NCBI RefSeq assembly: GCF_030580865.1
Contig: NZ_JAUQSY010000019.1
Location: forward strand, 55,747-119,746
Source: Hymenobacter aranciens
GTDB taxonomy: Bacteria; Bacteroidota; Bacteroidia; Cytophagales; Hymenobacteraceae
Length of the DNA stretch: 64,000 nucleotides
Direction of reading: 5' to 3'
Shown here: in pieces, positions 42,139-51,355 of the stretch
Numbering within the stretch: position 1 is the first letter of the stretch
Layout of the letters: every line of letters begins with the position of its first letter
Position numbers and translations under genes: made by a program
The notes under the pieces: model-generated
What the model was told of the DNA's origin: nothing
Database searches by the model: none
What the model saw: only the letters and a program-made list of their open reading frames with translations

Positions 42139-42377
42139 GGCGGCAAAAAGTAAGGTTGAGAAAGTAGTTGAAGCTAGGCGGGCACTGGCAGTTTGCCAGA
42201 ACACGTTTCAAATGTCCACTTACCAAGCCGGTTTAGAAAATGCCGGGTAATGAAATGCGAAAATTTGCGCATGAACGGCGCAAAAAGTGCTATGAAAAGC
42301 CCGACAAATACAAGCTTGCTGCCTCAGAATTCAGCTTGTCGTTTCGGCAGTGAGCTTAAGAAAGCCGGCCAGCAACC

Positions 42378-43301
42378 TTACGACAGTGCCTGCGGGGCCG
42401 GGCTGCCACCCGTGCCCGCCGGGCGCGACTTATCCTGCGGCAGTGGCACAAACTCAGAATTGTCGTTGGGCGGCAACAGGATACGGCCCGCCTGCCAGTC
42501 GGCCTTGGCTTGCTCGATACGCTCGCGGCGCGACGACACAAAGTTCCACCAGATGAACCGCTCGCCCAACGGCTCGCCGCCCAGCAGCATCAGCGTACTG
42601 GTTTCCTGGGCAATGATAACCGGGTCGACCCCGGCCGTGAACACCAGCAGCTGGCCTGCGCCGTAGCTGCGGCCACTCACCTCCACGCGGCCCTTGGCCA
42701 CGTAGGCGCCGCGCTCGGGGTAGCCGCGCGGCAGACCGAAGCGCCCGCCGGGCTGCAGCTCGACGTGCAGGTAAAACAGTGGCGAGTGAGTTTGCACGCC
42801 GTTTTTTAAACCGAAGGCATCGCCGGCGATGAGGCGCATCCACACGCCGGTATCGGTGAAAACGGGGAGCTGGTGGGGCTGGTAATTGGTGAAGGCGGGG
42901 GCGTCTTCCTCATTTTTTTCGGGCAGGGCCACCCAGGTCTGCAGCATTTCGAGGGCGTGGCCGGCCAGTAGGGCGGGGTCTTCAAAACGCTCGGAATGAG
43001 CAATGCCGGAGCCCGCCGTCATCCAGTTTACCTCGCCGGGACGGATGATTTGCTCCACGCCCAGGCTGTCGCGGTGCGTCACCTGGCCATCGAGCAGGTA
43101 GCTCACGGTGCTCAGGCCGATGTGCGGGTGCGGCAGCACGTCGAGGTCGGGCATGCACTCCGGCGCCACGTTCACCGGCCCGGCGTGGTCGAGGAAAATG
43201 AACGGGCCGAGCATCCGCTTGAGGCGGTAGGGCAGGATGCGGCGCACCTCAAAACCAGGGGAGAGGGCGGCGGCACGGGCGTCGATGACGAGGTCGAGCA
43301 T
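42378..43301 (-). CDS. Pirin family protein
   Basis: A 307-residue pirin with two cupin domains. The N-terminal cupin shows PHPHIGLSTVSYLLDGQVTHRDSLG, with the two His and later HSERFEDP as metal ligands, and WMTAGSGIAHSE; the second cupin contains LPRGYPERGAYVAKGRVEVSG and GEPLGERFIWWNFVSS. Bacterial pirins bind iron; some act as quercetin dioxygenases, others regulate metabolic enzymes. The role here cannot be told. It is a single gene, about 230 bases from the T9SS gene and 220 from the LytTR regulator, separated from the latter by a large hairpin repeat. Confidence 0.93.
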   Translation of the reverse strand: MLDLVIDARAAALSPGFEVRRILPYRLKRMLGPFIFLDHAGPVNVAPECMPDLDVLPHPHIGLSTVSYLLDGQVTHRDSLGVEQIIRPGEVNWMTAGSGIAHSERFEDPALLAGHALEMLQTWVALPEKNEEDAPAFTNYQPHQLPVFTDTGVWMRLIAGDAFGLKNGVQTHSPLFYLHVELQPGGRFGLPRGYPERGAYVAKGRVEVSGRSYGAGQLLVFTAGVDPVIIAQETSTLMLLGGEPLGERFIWWNFVSSRRERIEQAKADWQAGRILLPPNDNSEFVPLPQDKSRPAGTGGSPAPQALS

Positions 43302-43322
43302 GGGAAAGAATGTTAGAACGTC

Positions 43323-43505
43323 AAACTCCCCTCCTTGGAAAGGAGGGGATGTTTCAGCGTAGCTGAAACGGGGGTGGTTGGCCCGGTCGCGCCGCCTGGG
43401 CTTTCAAGAGAATTACTGCGTCGTTCTATTGGCGCGGACGGGCGAACCACCCCCGTTCGCTGCTCAACGCAGCTCACATCCCCTCCTTGGAAAGGAGGGG
43501 AGTTT
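43323..43505. repeat. Large hairpin element (CTCCCCTCCTTGGAAAGGAGG)
   Basis: Arms at 43323-43383 and 43439-43505 are imperfect complements: each contains CCCCTCCTTGGAAAGGAGGGG and a GGGGGTGGTT/AACCACCCCC block, with a small inner hairpin TTTCAGC...GCTGAAA near 43352. It fills the gap between pirin and the LytTR gene. Confidence 0.82.
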
Positions 43506-43521
43506 GTTCTTGCCGTCAAAC

Positions 43522-44289
43522 TCAGCCTTCGCCTACCTGCTGCAGGCGGCGCAGCAGCAGGTCCTTATACGAACGGCCCAATGGCAGGGCGTGGCCACTG
43601 ACGGTCACGGTACCATCCACGGGGTCAACTTGTTCGAGGTGGTCGGCGTTGATGATGACCGAGCGGTGGACCTGCACGAAGGAGCTTGGGGGCAGGCTGG
43701 CGGCCAGGTCGCGCAGGGTGATGCGCAAGGCGTGCTTGCGGCCGCCGGCGCGCACGAGCATGCTGTAGCGGCCGTCGGCCTCAATCCAGAGTACGTCTTG
43801 CTGGCGCACTTTCACCAGCATGTTGCGCTCTTTCAGGAAGAAGGCGTCGCGCACCAGCATGTCGGTGGCCCAGTGGGTAATGGGCTCATCGTCAGGCTCC
43901 GCCGCGGCATCGGGGCGCACGAAGTTTTGCAGGGCCAGCTCCACGGCGCTTTGCACACTGAGGGCGGTGAAAGGCTTATTGAGGTAGGCTGAAGGCGCCA
44001 CGGTGCGGGCGCGGTCGAAGGTTTCGCGGTCGGTGAAGGCGGTGATGAATATGAGCGGCGTGGGTTGCGCAGCTAGTAGCTCGCGCGCCAGTTCGATACC
44101 ATCGATTTCGCCGCGCAGGCCCACGTCGAATAATAACAAATCAGGCTGCTGGGCATGGAAAACCGGCTGCGCCTCGGCGGCGGTGGGGTAGGGGCCCAGC
44201 ACCTCGTAGCCGAGGTCCTCTAGATGCATGGTCAGCAATTCGCTGAAAACGACCTCATCTTCAACCAATAATACTCTTACTGGACTCAT
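43522..44289 (-). CDS. LytTR-type response regulator
   Basis: A 255-residue two-component regulator. The receiver domain has VLLVEDEVV at the start, phospho-acceptor Asp55 in LLFDVGLRG, Thr83 in FITAFT and Lys105 in LNKPFT. The C-terminal LytTR DNA-binding domain (about 150-250) has DVLWIEADGRYSMLV and SSFVQVHRSVIINADHLE. ATG 44289 is preferred over the upstream TTG because the receiver strand begins right after it. A histidine kinase follows upstream on the same strand (44391-46301), so the kinase is transcribed first and the two form one system. Confidence 0.94.
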   Translation of the reverse strand: MSPVRVLLVEDEVVFSELLTMHLEDLGYEVLGPYPTAAEAQPVFHAQQPDLLLFDVGLRGEIDGIELARELLAAQPTPLIFITAFTDRETFDRARTVAPSAYLNKPFTALSVQSAVELALQNFVRPDAAAEPDDEPITHWATDMLVRDAFFLKERNMLVKVRQQDVLWIEADGRYSMLVRAGGRKHALRITLRDLAASLPPSSFVQVHRSVIINADHLEQVDPVDGTVTVSGHALPLGRSYKDLLLRRLQQVGEG

Positions 44290-44300
44290 ATTTTCGCAAT

Positions 44301-44399
44301 TAGCAATTGACAATTAACAATGAGCAGCTGGCCGGAAACACTTTTTTGTGAGCAGGCCAACACCAAGACGCAAGCAAAGGTACCCATTGCTCATTGCTG
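44301..44399. repeat. AT-rich inverted repeat pair around kinase/regulator gap
   Basis: TAGCAATTGACAATTAACAATGAGC at 44301 and CCCATTGCTCATTGCTGCG near 44383 share the ATTGCTCATTG motif in opposite orientation. It belongs to the CAATGAGCAATTAG type of intergenic repeat, not a terminator. Confidence 0.45.
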
Positions 44400-46301
44400 C
44401 GCCGGCAGCGTCACCCAGGCGGTGCTGCCCTGGCCGGGGGCGCTATCGATGCCAAACTGGCCGCCGTGGCGCTCGGCGAAGGCGCGGCAGAGCAGCAGGC
44501 CCAGGCCCGCGCCGCCGCGCTGGCGGCCGGGCGCGTGGGGCTGGCGGTCGGGGGCCAGTAGGGCTTCCAGCTGGGCGGGGGCCATGCCGGGGCCGGTGTC
44601 CGTCACGGCTAGGCGCAGCCAGCCGGGGGCGTGCGGCACGGGCGTAGCGCTGAGGCTGACATGGCCGCCCCGGGGCGTGGCTTCCAAGGCGTTGCCGACG
44701 AGATTGCGCAGGATGAGGTGGGCCATATTGTGGTCGGCGTGTAGCACTAGTTTCTCGGGGGCTGTGAGGTGCAGCTGCACGTCGGCGGCCTCGGCGGCGG
44801 GCTGGTAGAGGTCGAGGCATTCGCGGAGCAGGGTGGCGGCGGGCAGCGGCTCGGGGCGGCAACTGAGCTCGCCGGTTTGGGCCACGGCCCAGCCCAGCAG
44901 GTTATCGAGCAGGTGGTGCAGGGTTTGGGCCGACTGGCGAACGTGCTCGGTGAGGCGCTGCACCTGGTCGGCGGCGCCGCGGCGCAGGTGGTGGGCCATG
45001 AGCTCGGCCGCCCCGGCAAAGGAAATGACGGGGCTGCGTAAGTCGTGGGCAATGAGCGCATAAAGCCGGTCTTTGCTGCGGGTGCTGGCTTCGAGGGCTA
45101 GGTTTTTCTCGTGCAGCTCGGCCCGGTTGTGGCGCAGCTTGATATAGAGGCCGATGACGGCGGCCAGCGTGGCCGCCGCGCCCAGCAGCACCAGCAGCAG
45201 GGTGTAGAAACGGCTTTGCTGGCGCTCGGCCCGCAGCTGCTGCACCTGGCCCTGCTGCGTAAGCTCGCGGATGCGGCTTTCCTTCTGCTCGGTGTCGAAC
45301 TGCACGCGCAGGTTGGCGATTTCGGCATTTTTGCCGGTGTTTATCAGGCTGTCGTGGGCGGTTTGGTAGTGGCGCTGCCAGTCGTAAGCCTGCCGGAAAT
45401 TGCCGCGCTGCTCCTCAATCATTGCCAGGGTGTGGTAGCAGTTGGCTACCACTTCGGCGTTGCCAGTGCGTTGCGCATACAAGAGCCCGCGGCGGGTATA
45501 AGTTTCGGCCGCAGCCAGGTTGCTGGCTATCCGCTCGACATTGCCCAATAGCTCGTTGTTCACACCAAGATAGTAGTCATTACCAATGACAAGGCTGGCA
45601 GCAATGGCCCGTTGAGCCGCGCTACGCGCCTTAGGCAACTGCATTTGGTCGTAGGCCATCTGGGCCATGTTGGTGAGGCAGCTGGCGCGGCCCAGCTGGT
45701 TGCCCAGCGAGTCGTAGAGGTGCAGGGCCTGCCGAAACTGCACCTCGGCCGCCGCAAACTGCTTGCGGTTGCGCAGCACGTTGGCCAGATTGCCGCCAAA
45801 CAGGGCGCGGTCGGCGGCCGAGCGAGTGCGTTGGGTGAGCGCCAGGGCCTTTTCGAGGTTGCGCTGGGCCTCGGCAAATTCCAGTTGGTCCACGTTAAGA
45901 TTGGCCAGACCGTTGTAGGCAAACCCCATGATATCGAGTCGCTGAGGTTCCTGTTGGGCCAAACTGAGGGCTTGCAGGAAGTAGCGGGTGCCGGCCGCGT
46001 GGTCGCTGGCGTAGGTGGCACAGTTGCCGAGGTCGGTGAGGCACTTCATTTCGCCGGTGCGGTAGCGCAGCTGGCGGGCCAGGGCCAGCCCCTGGCGGCC
46101 GTAGGCGGCGGCCTGCTTGAGGTCGGAGCTGCTTAATTGCCAGCACAGTTCGTCGAGCAGCAGCACGCGGCTGGTATCGGGCGGGGCGGTGGCCAGGCGC
46201 TGGCGCAGGCTGTCGACCACCCCTCCCGGCTGCGCCCGGGCCGAGCCCAACAGCAACCAAAGTAAAACTGCCGGTAGCCACCGGCCCACAGGCAGATTCA
46301 T
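44391..46301 (-). CDS. TPR sensor histidine kinase
   Basis: A 636-residue sensor kinase. Signal peptide MNLPVGRWLPAVLLWLLLGSARA; a periplasmic sensor of at least seven tetratricopeptide repeats (about 30-340, e.g. AYNGLANLNVDQLEFAEAQRNLEKALAL); one transmembrane helix (about 360-385, LLLVLLGAAATLAAVIGLYI); a HisKA domain with LYALIAHDLRSPV (His419); an ATPase domain with the N box LRNLVGNALEA and G boxes DTGPGMAP and GAGLGLLLC. ATG 46301 gives a clean signal peptide; the longer frame does not. It partners with the LytTR regulator 100 bases downstream. The stimulus is unknown. Confidence 0.93.
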   Translation of the reverse strand: MNLPVGRWLPAVLLWLLLGSARAQPGGVVDSLRQRLATAPPDTSRVLLLDELCWQLSSSDLKQAAAYGRQGLALARQLRYRTGEMKCLTDLGNCATYASDHAAGTRYFLQALSLAQQEPQRLDIMGFAYNGLANLNVDQLEFAEAQRNLEKALALTQRTRSAADRALFGGNLANVLRNRKQFAAAEVQFRQALHLYDSLGNQLGRASCLTNMAQMAYDQMQLPKARSAAQRAIAASLVIGNDYYLGVNNELLGNVERIASNLAAAETYTRRGLLYAQRTGNAEVVANCYHTLAMIEEQRGNFRQAYDWQRHYQTAHDSLINTGKNAEIANLRVQFDTEQKESRIRELTQQGQVQQLRAERQQSRFYTLLLVLLGAAATLAAVIGLYIKLRHNRAELHEKNLALEASTRSKDRLYALIAHDLRSPVISFAGAAELMAHHLRRGAADQVQRLTEHVRQSAQTLHHLLDNLLGWAVAQTGELSCRPEPLPAATLLRECLDLYQPAAEAADVQLHLTAPEKLVLHADHNMAHLILRNLVGNALEATPRGGHVSLSATPVPHAPGWLRLAVTDTGPGMAPAQLEALLAPDRQPHAPGRQRGGAGLGLLLCRAFAERHGGQFGIDSAPGQGSTAWVTLPAQQ

Positions 46302-46531
46302 CTGGCTAAGATACGAGGGCAGCAGGGATGCTGCCAGCGCTATTTGCAGCTGTTTGGGCAATGCAGCGGCGGCTGCGGATGGGGTAAGCATAGGCAGCAT
46401 TGCCCTGCCGCTCATGCCGCGTCGGCTGCCCTTGATGCACAAAAGCGCGCCGTTCATACGCTTTTTCTGCCATGGTATTGCTAGCCCAGATAGTTTTGAG
46501 CAGATTCCAACGTGCTTATCACTTACTGCTT

Positions 46532-49500
46532 ATGAAAACCACCCTTCGCTTGGCCCTGCTGAGCCTGAGCCTGCTGGTCGCCCCCGCGGCCAGAGCGCAG
46601 GTAGGCATTGGCACCCCTACGCCCGATGCCTCGGCCGCACTTGATGTGAAGGCCACTAACAAGGGTCTGCTGCCGCCGCGCCTAACCAGCGTGCAGCGCG
46701 ACGCCATCACCAGCCCGGCAGCGGGCCTCACCATCTATAATACCGATGCGGGCAAGCTCAACACCTGGAACGGCTTCTACTGGGCCGAGCCCGTGCAGAG
46801 CCTGCCAGCCAGCGGTCCGCAAACGGTAACTTTCAACTTCACCGGCACCACCCAGACCTGGACCGTGCCGCCGAACGTAACCAGCGTGCAGGTAGACATG
46901 GCCGGGGCCCGGGGCCGCACCATCGACAATTGCAGCAACTGCTACCGGGGCGGTCGGGGTGGCCGCGTCCAGGCCACGCTGGCGGTGACGCCGGGCCAGG
47001 TACTGACCATTGAAGTAGGCGGCGACCGGGGCTACAATCCTAGTACGCTTTACCAGGACGGCGGCTACAACGGCGGGGGGCGCGGTAGCGAACCGGGCGG
47101 TGGGGCCACCGACATCCGCATTGGCGGCACGGCCCTGACCAACCGGGTGCTGGTGGCCGGCGGCGGCGGCGGCTCGGGCTACTACGCCCGGGGCGGTCCC
47201 GGCGGGGGGCTCGCCGGTGGCGACGGGCTGGTGCCCACGGCGGGCAACCCGACGGGCGTGCCCGCCACCGGCGGTACCCAAACGGCCGGCGGCACGAATG
47301 GCGGCACGCCGCAGCAGTATTGCTACTGCGGCTCGAGCCCGGCGGGCCCAGGCGTAGCTGCCGGCCTGACCGGCGGCACCAGTTGGGGTGCTGCCGGCGG
47401 CGGGGGCGGCTATTACGGCGGGGGCATGAGCCACGGCAACGCCGGCGCGGGCGGCGGCTCGTCGTACACCGACCCGACGCTGGCCACTAACGTGAGTCAC
47501 ACCCAGGGCTACCAGAACGGGGCCGGCTATGCCCGCCTCACGTTCAGCTTCCAGCCCGAAGCCCCCGCTATTAGTCTCAATAATACCACCACCTCGCAGG
47601 CGGCGGGCGGCGTTATCTTCAGCGACGGAGCGAAACTGGCCGGTAACACCGGGCAACTGTACTGGGACAATGCCGGTACCCGGTTGGGGGTGGGCACCAG
47701 CAGCCCGCAGGCCAAGCTGCACGTAGCCGGCGCGGCCCGCATCGACGGGCTGGCTGGCACCGGCACCCGCATGGTGACTACCGACGCCAGTGGCACCCTG
47801 GTGGCTCAAGCTCTGCCCACCGACGCGCAGACGCTGAGCCTAAGTGGCCAGGGCCTGAGCATCAGCGGTGGCAATAGCATTACTCTACCCAACGGCGCCG
47901 ACAACCTGGGCAACCACACGGCCACCCAAAACCTCAACCTCGGCACTTACCAACTCGTGGGCAACGGCGGCAGCACTGGCCTGGGCCTGAGCAGTACGGG
48001 CGGCCTGCTGCTGCCGGGCGTCATTCAGCGTGCCGGCGCGCCTATCACCAGCACCTCCGACCTGGGCCTGTACTCGCGCCAGAACGGGGCCTACCTGCGC
48101 CTAGTCACCAACAACGCCCCCATACGCTTTTATGCCGACGACGACGCGGGCACCACGCCCACCGTGAGCATCGAAGCCAATGGTTCGGTGGGCATCGGCA
48201 CGGGCAACGCCCTGCCCCAGAACCGCCTCGACGTGCAAACTACTGCCGGCCGCATCGGCGCTCACGCCTCGGGCCGCCCGCTGTACGTGACCGGCGACTT
48301 CAATGAAGCCGCCGGCGGCGCGGAATTTCGCCACTATAACGGCACGCAAGGCGTGGGCATCGGCTATAATTCCCTCTACGCGGCCGGTTCCAACGCCGAC
48401 CAGAGCCTAAACCTGATGCCCAAAGGTGCGGGCGGGGTGGGCATTGGCACCACCAGCCCGGCAGCCCTGCTCGACGTGAACGGCAGCGAGCTGGTACGGG
48501 GCAACCTGAGCTTTGGCGCCGCTACCCGACAGATGATTGGACTGTGGAATACGAATTATGGCATTGGCATTCAAACGGGGACGCAATACTTCCGCTCTGG
48601 CGAAGCCTTTGCCTGGTACGTCGGCGGCGCGCACAGCGACAACCAGTTCGACGCCGGTGGTGGTAGCCAGCAGATGATACTTAAAGATGGCCGCCTCGGC
48701 ATCGGTACGGGTTTCAGCAATGCGGCCCTGCCCAACGGCCCGCTGGAAATTCGCCAAGCCAGCCCCTATCTGGTGGTGCATTCGCCCGGCAACGCCTGGG
48801 CCTCCTTTGGGCTGGATGCCGGCGACAACTACAAGCTCAAACTCAACGACGGCCCAGGCTTTAGTGGTACCAATTATATGACCTTCAGCGGTACCAATGT
48901 AGGTATTGGTACCACCGCACCCAGTTTTCCGCTGGATGTGCAGCGCGTCGTCACGCCTGGCAACTATAACTATGGCTACCTCAACGGCGGCGGTCAGGTC
49001 AACTACGCCACCAACAACACCGGCCCGGTGAGCATCCGCGCCACCGGCCGGGTGCTGGCCACCGAGTTCAACGCCACCTCCGACCGCCGCCTCAAAACCG
49101 TCATCGGCCTCAGCGACCGCGCTGCCGACCTGGCCTTGCTCCAGAAAATTCGCATCACCGACTACACTATGCGCGACCGGGCGCAGTACGGCGCCCGGCA
49201 GTTCAAAAAAGTCATTGCCCAGGAAGTGGAAGAAATTTTCCCGCAGGCCGTGAGCCAGCACGTCGGTTTCCTGCCCGATGTATACGCCGTGGCCTCAGAG
49301 GTGCGGAGCGAAGGCGACTCGCTGCTGGTGCTGATGCTGCCTAATGCGCTGCCGGAAGCCGCGAAAGCGGGCCAGCGCGTGAAGCTAATCGGCGAGCAGA
49401 AAGAGCTGACAGCCATCGTGGCCCGCGCCGCCAGTGCTAGCACGCTGGTAGTGCGTGGCGCTAAGGAACTGGCCAGCCAAAAGGTATTCGTCTTCGGCCT

Positions 49501-49771
49501 GGAGCACGCCGACGTGCGCACTGTGGACTACGAGGCCCTGGCCATGCTCAACGTGAGCGCTACCCAGGAGCTGGCCCGCAAAGTAGCTGCGCTCGAACAG
49601 CAAAACGCCGCCCTGCGCCAGCAAACCCAGCAGCAAACCTGCCGCCTCGACGAGCAGCAGGCCGCCCTGCAAACCCTCCAAACCCAGGCCACGGCCGAAA
49701 CCGCCAGCCTGGCCGAACGCCTCAAGGCCCTGGAAAACCTGCTCGGCACCAAAGCCGAAGCCACCCGTTAA
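46532..49771 (+). CDS. Surface protein with Gly-rich domain and S74 self-cleaving chaperone
   Basis: A 1079-residue exported protein. Signal peptide MKTTLRLALLSLSLLVAPAARA; QVGIGTPTPDASAALDVKATNKGLLPPRL as in many Bacteroidota fibre-like proteins; a Gly-rich segment (about 130-320); repeats of V(G/N)IGT(T/G)P.F/Y..LDV; a peptidase S74 intramolecular chaperone (about 845-935) with the Ser-Lys dyad at Ser850 and Lys855 in ATSDRRLKTVIG, then a coiled-coil tail (about 1010-1075). In this family the chaperone promotes trimer assembly and then cuts itself off at the serine. There is no T9SS sorting domain. It could form a long surface fibre. Confidence 0.88.
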   Translation: MKTTLRLALLSLSLLVAPAARAQVGIGTPTPDASAALDVKATNKGLLPPRLTSVQRDAITSPAAGLTIYNTDAGKLNTWNGFYWAEPVQSLPASGPQTVTFNFTGTTQTWTVPPNVTSVQVDMAGARGRTIDNCSNCYRGGRGGRVQATLAVTPGQVLTIEVGGDRGYNPSTLYQDGGYNGGGRGSEPGGGATDIRIGGTALTNRVLVAGGGGGSGYYARGGPGGGLAGGDGLVPTAGNPTGVPATGGTQTAGGTNGGTPQQYCYCGSSPAGPGVAAGLTGGTSWGAAGGGGGYYGGGMSHGNAGAGGGSSYTDPTLATNVSHTQGYQNGAGYARLTFSFQPEAPAISLNNTTTSQAAGGVIFSDGAKLAGNTGQLYWDNAGTRLGVGTSSPQAKLHVAGAARIDGLAGTGTRMVTTDASGTLVAQALPTDAQTLSLSGQGLSISGGNSITLPNGADNLGNHTATQNLNLGTYQLVGNGGSTGLGLSSTGGLLLPGVIQRAGAPITSTSDLGLYSRQNGAYLRLVTNNAPIRFYADDDAGTTPTVSIEANGSVGIGTGNALPQNRLDVQTTAGRIGAHASGRPLYVTGDFNEAAGGAEFRHYNGTQGVGIGYNSLYAAGSNADQSLNLMPKGAGGVGIGTTSPAALLDVNGSELVRGNLSFGAATRQMIGLWNTNYGIGIQTGTQYFRSGEAFAWYVGGAHSDNQFDAGGGSQQMILKDGRLGIGTGFSNAALPNGPLEIRQASPYLVVHSPGNAWASFGLDAGDNYKLKLNDGPGFSGTNYMTFSGTNVGIGTTAPSFPLDVQRVVTPGNYNYGYLNGGGQVNYATNNTGPVSIRATGRVLATEFNATSDRRLKTVIGLSDRAADLALLQKIRITDYTMRDRAQYGARQFKKVIAQEVEEIFPQAVSQHVGFLPDVYAVASEVRSEGDSLLVLMLPNALPEAAKAGQRVKLIGEQKELTAIVARAASASTLVVRGAKELASQKVFVFGLEHADVRTVDYEALAMLNVSATQELARKVAALEQQNAALRQQTQQQTCRLDEQQAALQTLQTQATAETASLAERLKALENLLGTKAEATR

Positions 49772-49801
49772 TGCATCCTTACTTCCCACCCTCCCCGCTG
49801 T

Positions 49802-50932
49802 ATGCAAGAATTTAACATCCTGGCAGCCCCCGCTACCGCCGATACCCTCACCACCCTCAATTGCCCCGTAAACTCCCACAACGAGTGGGACCCGCTGGAG
49901 GAAGTCATCGTCGGCAGCCTCGAAGCCGCCATGTTTCCCGACTGGGCCACCATCAACGAAGTGACCGTGCCGCCCGGCGAGTGGAAGGAAATCGAGCGCA
50001 AAATCGGCGGCAGCGGCATCCCGTACCCGATTGAAATGGTGAAGGCCGCGATGAAAGACCGCGCCGAGTTCATTCATATCCTCGAAACCGAAGGCGTGCG
50101 CGTGCGGCACGTCGACCGGGGTAATTTCCCGCGGCCCTTCGCCACGCCCGACTGGCAGATGTCGTCGGGCTTCTGCGCCGCCAACCCGCGCGACCCCTTC
50201 TTGGTCATCGGCAACGAAATCATCGAAACGCCGATGGCCGACCGCGCCCGCTACTTCGAGGCCTTCCCGTACCGCACGCTGTTCAAGGAATACTTCCACG
50301 GCGGCGCCAAATGGTCGGCCGCGCCCAAGCCGCAGCTGCTTGATGCGCTGTATGATGCCAACTACACCGTGCCCACCGACGACGAAGCCATGCGCTACCT
50401 CGTCACCGAGTTTGAGCCCGTGTTCGACGGCGCCGACTGCGTGCGCTGCGGCCGCGACATCTTCATGCAAATCAGCAACGTGACCAACCGCGCCGGCCTG
50501 CTCTGGCTGCAGCGCCATCTCGGCGACGGCTACCGCGTGCACGAAATCCAGAACCGCTCGCCCGAGGCCATCCACATCGACACCACCTTCATGCCCCTGG
50601 CCCCCGGCAAGCTCCTCATCAACCCCGACTGGATTGACGTGGACAAATTGCCGCCCATCCTCAAAAGCTGGGACATCCTGGAAGCCCCGCGCCCGCTGCC
50701 CAACAAGGACCCGCTCGGCGTAGTGAGCGAGTGGATTAGCATCAACGTGCTGATGCTGGACGAGGAGCGCGTGATTGTGGAAAAAGGCCAGACGCCGCTT
50801 ATCAAAGCCCTCAAGGACTGGGGCTTCAAGCCCATTCCCTGTTCCTTCGATGCCTATTTCCCCTTCATGGGCGCCTTCCACTGCGCCACGCTCGACGTGC
50901 GCCGCCGCGGTACCTTGCAAAGCTATTTTTAA
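49802..50932 (+). CDS. Glycine amidinotransferase-like enzyme
   Basis: A 376-residue amidinotransferase close in pattern to L-arginine:glycine amidinotransferase, which moves an amidino group from arginine to an amine. Catalytic features are CRCGRDIFMQISNVTN, the histidine in EAIHIDTTFMPLAPGKLLIN and the cysteine in GAFHCATLDVRRRG (Cys361), in the layout of the human enzyme. SVNSHNEWDPLEEVIVG-like opening (VNSHNEWDPLEEVIVGSLE) is normal. It follows the S74 gene by 30 bases and is followed by an SMR transporter after 17 bases, suggesting that its guanidino product may be exported. Acceptor unknown. Confidence 0.88.
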   Translation: MQEFNILAAPATADTLTTLNCPVNSHNEWDPLEEVIVGSLEAAMFPDWATINEVTVPPGEWKEIERKIGGSGIPYPIEMVKAAMKDRAEFIHILETEGVRVRHVDRGNFPRPFATPDWQMSSGFCAANPRDPFLVIGNEIIETPMADRARYFEAFPYRTLFKEYFHGGAKWSAAPKPQLLDALYDANYTVPTDDEAMRYLVTEFEPVFDGADCVRCGRDIFMQISNVTNRAGLLWLQRHLGDGYRVHEIQNRSPEAIHIDTTFMPLAPGKLLINPDWIDVDKLPPILKSWDILEAPRPLPNKDPLGVVSEWISINVLMLDEERVIVEKGQTPLIKALKDWGFKPIPCSFDAYFPFMGAFHCATLDVRRRGTLQSYF

Positions 50933-50949
50933 CCTTTCAGCTTTTCCGC

Positions 50950-51279
50950 GTGCAGTTCCGCTATTTGTACCTGGCCCTGACCATTGTGTTTGACTCGCTG
51001 GGTATTGCCTTCCTCAACAAAGCCGAGGGCACCACCCACCTGCGGTTTCTGGCCTTGGGCCTGCTGCTGCTGAATATGGGCCTGGTGTCGCTGTCGTACA
51101 CCCTGAAATATATGGACGTCACCATTGCCAATACCACCTTTGCCGGGGTGAGCAGCGTGCTCATTGCGGCCATCGGTTACTATTGGTTTGGCGAGCGGTA
51201 CAGCATGTTTCAATACTGCTGCCTGGCACTGGTGCTGTTTGGGCTGGCTGGCCTGCACCTCACGGGCGTGAGCAAGTAG
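50950..51279 (+). CDS. SMR family (EmrE-like) transporter, Asp in coupling site
   Basis: A 109-residue four-helix transporter of the small multidrug resistance family with GTG start at 50950, 17 bases after the amidinotransferase. Helix 1 reads YLALTIVFDSLGIAFLNKAEG, where the proton- and substrate-binding glutamate of EmrE (Glu14) is an aspartate (Asp15); the Trp63 position of EmrE is Phe in TTFAGVSSV. Helices 2-4 are normal. SMR proteins export drugs, guanidinium or polyamines; with an amidinotransferase next door, a guanidino compound is a candidate substrate, inferred only. Confidence 0.82.
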   Translation: MQFRYLYLALTIVFDSLGIAFLNKAEGTTHLRFLALGLLLLNMGLVSLSYTLKYMDVTIANTTFAGVSSVLIAAIGYYWFGERYSMFQYCCLALVLFGLAGLHLTGVSK

Positions 51280-51291
51280 CCGAATTCCGAC

Positions 51292-51350
51292 CGCCCACGC
51301 GGGGCACTGGCCGGACAATTCCGCCTGTGCCCCGCGTGGGCGTTTTCTTT
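51292..51350 (+). terminator. Terminator between SMR and GNAT genes
   Basis: A 15-bp perfect stem CGCCCACGCGGGGCA/TGCCCCGCGTGGGCG with a 21-base loop, followed by TTTTCTTT. The T-run ends 6 bases before the next ATG (51356). Confidence 0.88.
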
Positions 51351-51355
51351 GCACC

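Noticed and set aside
49385..50920. Minus-strand open frame of 511 codons
   Set aside because: Opposite the S74 protein end and the amidinotransferase, both certain.
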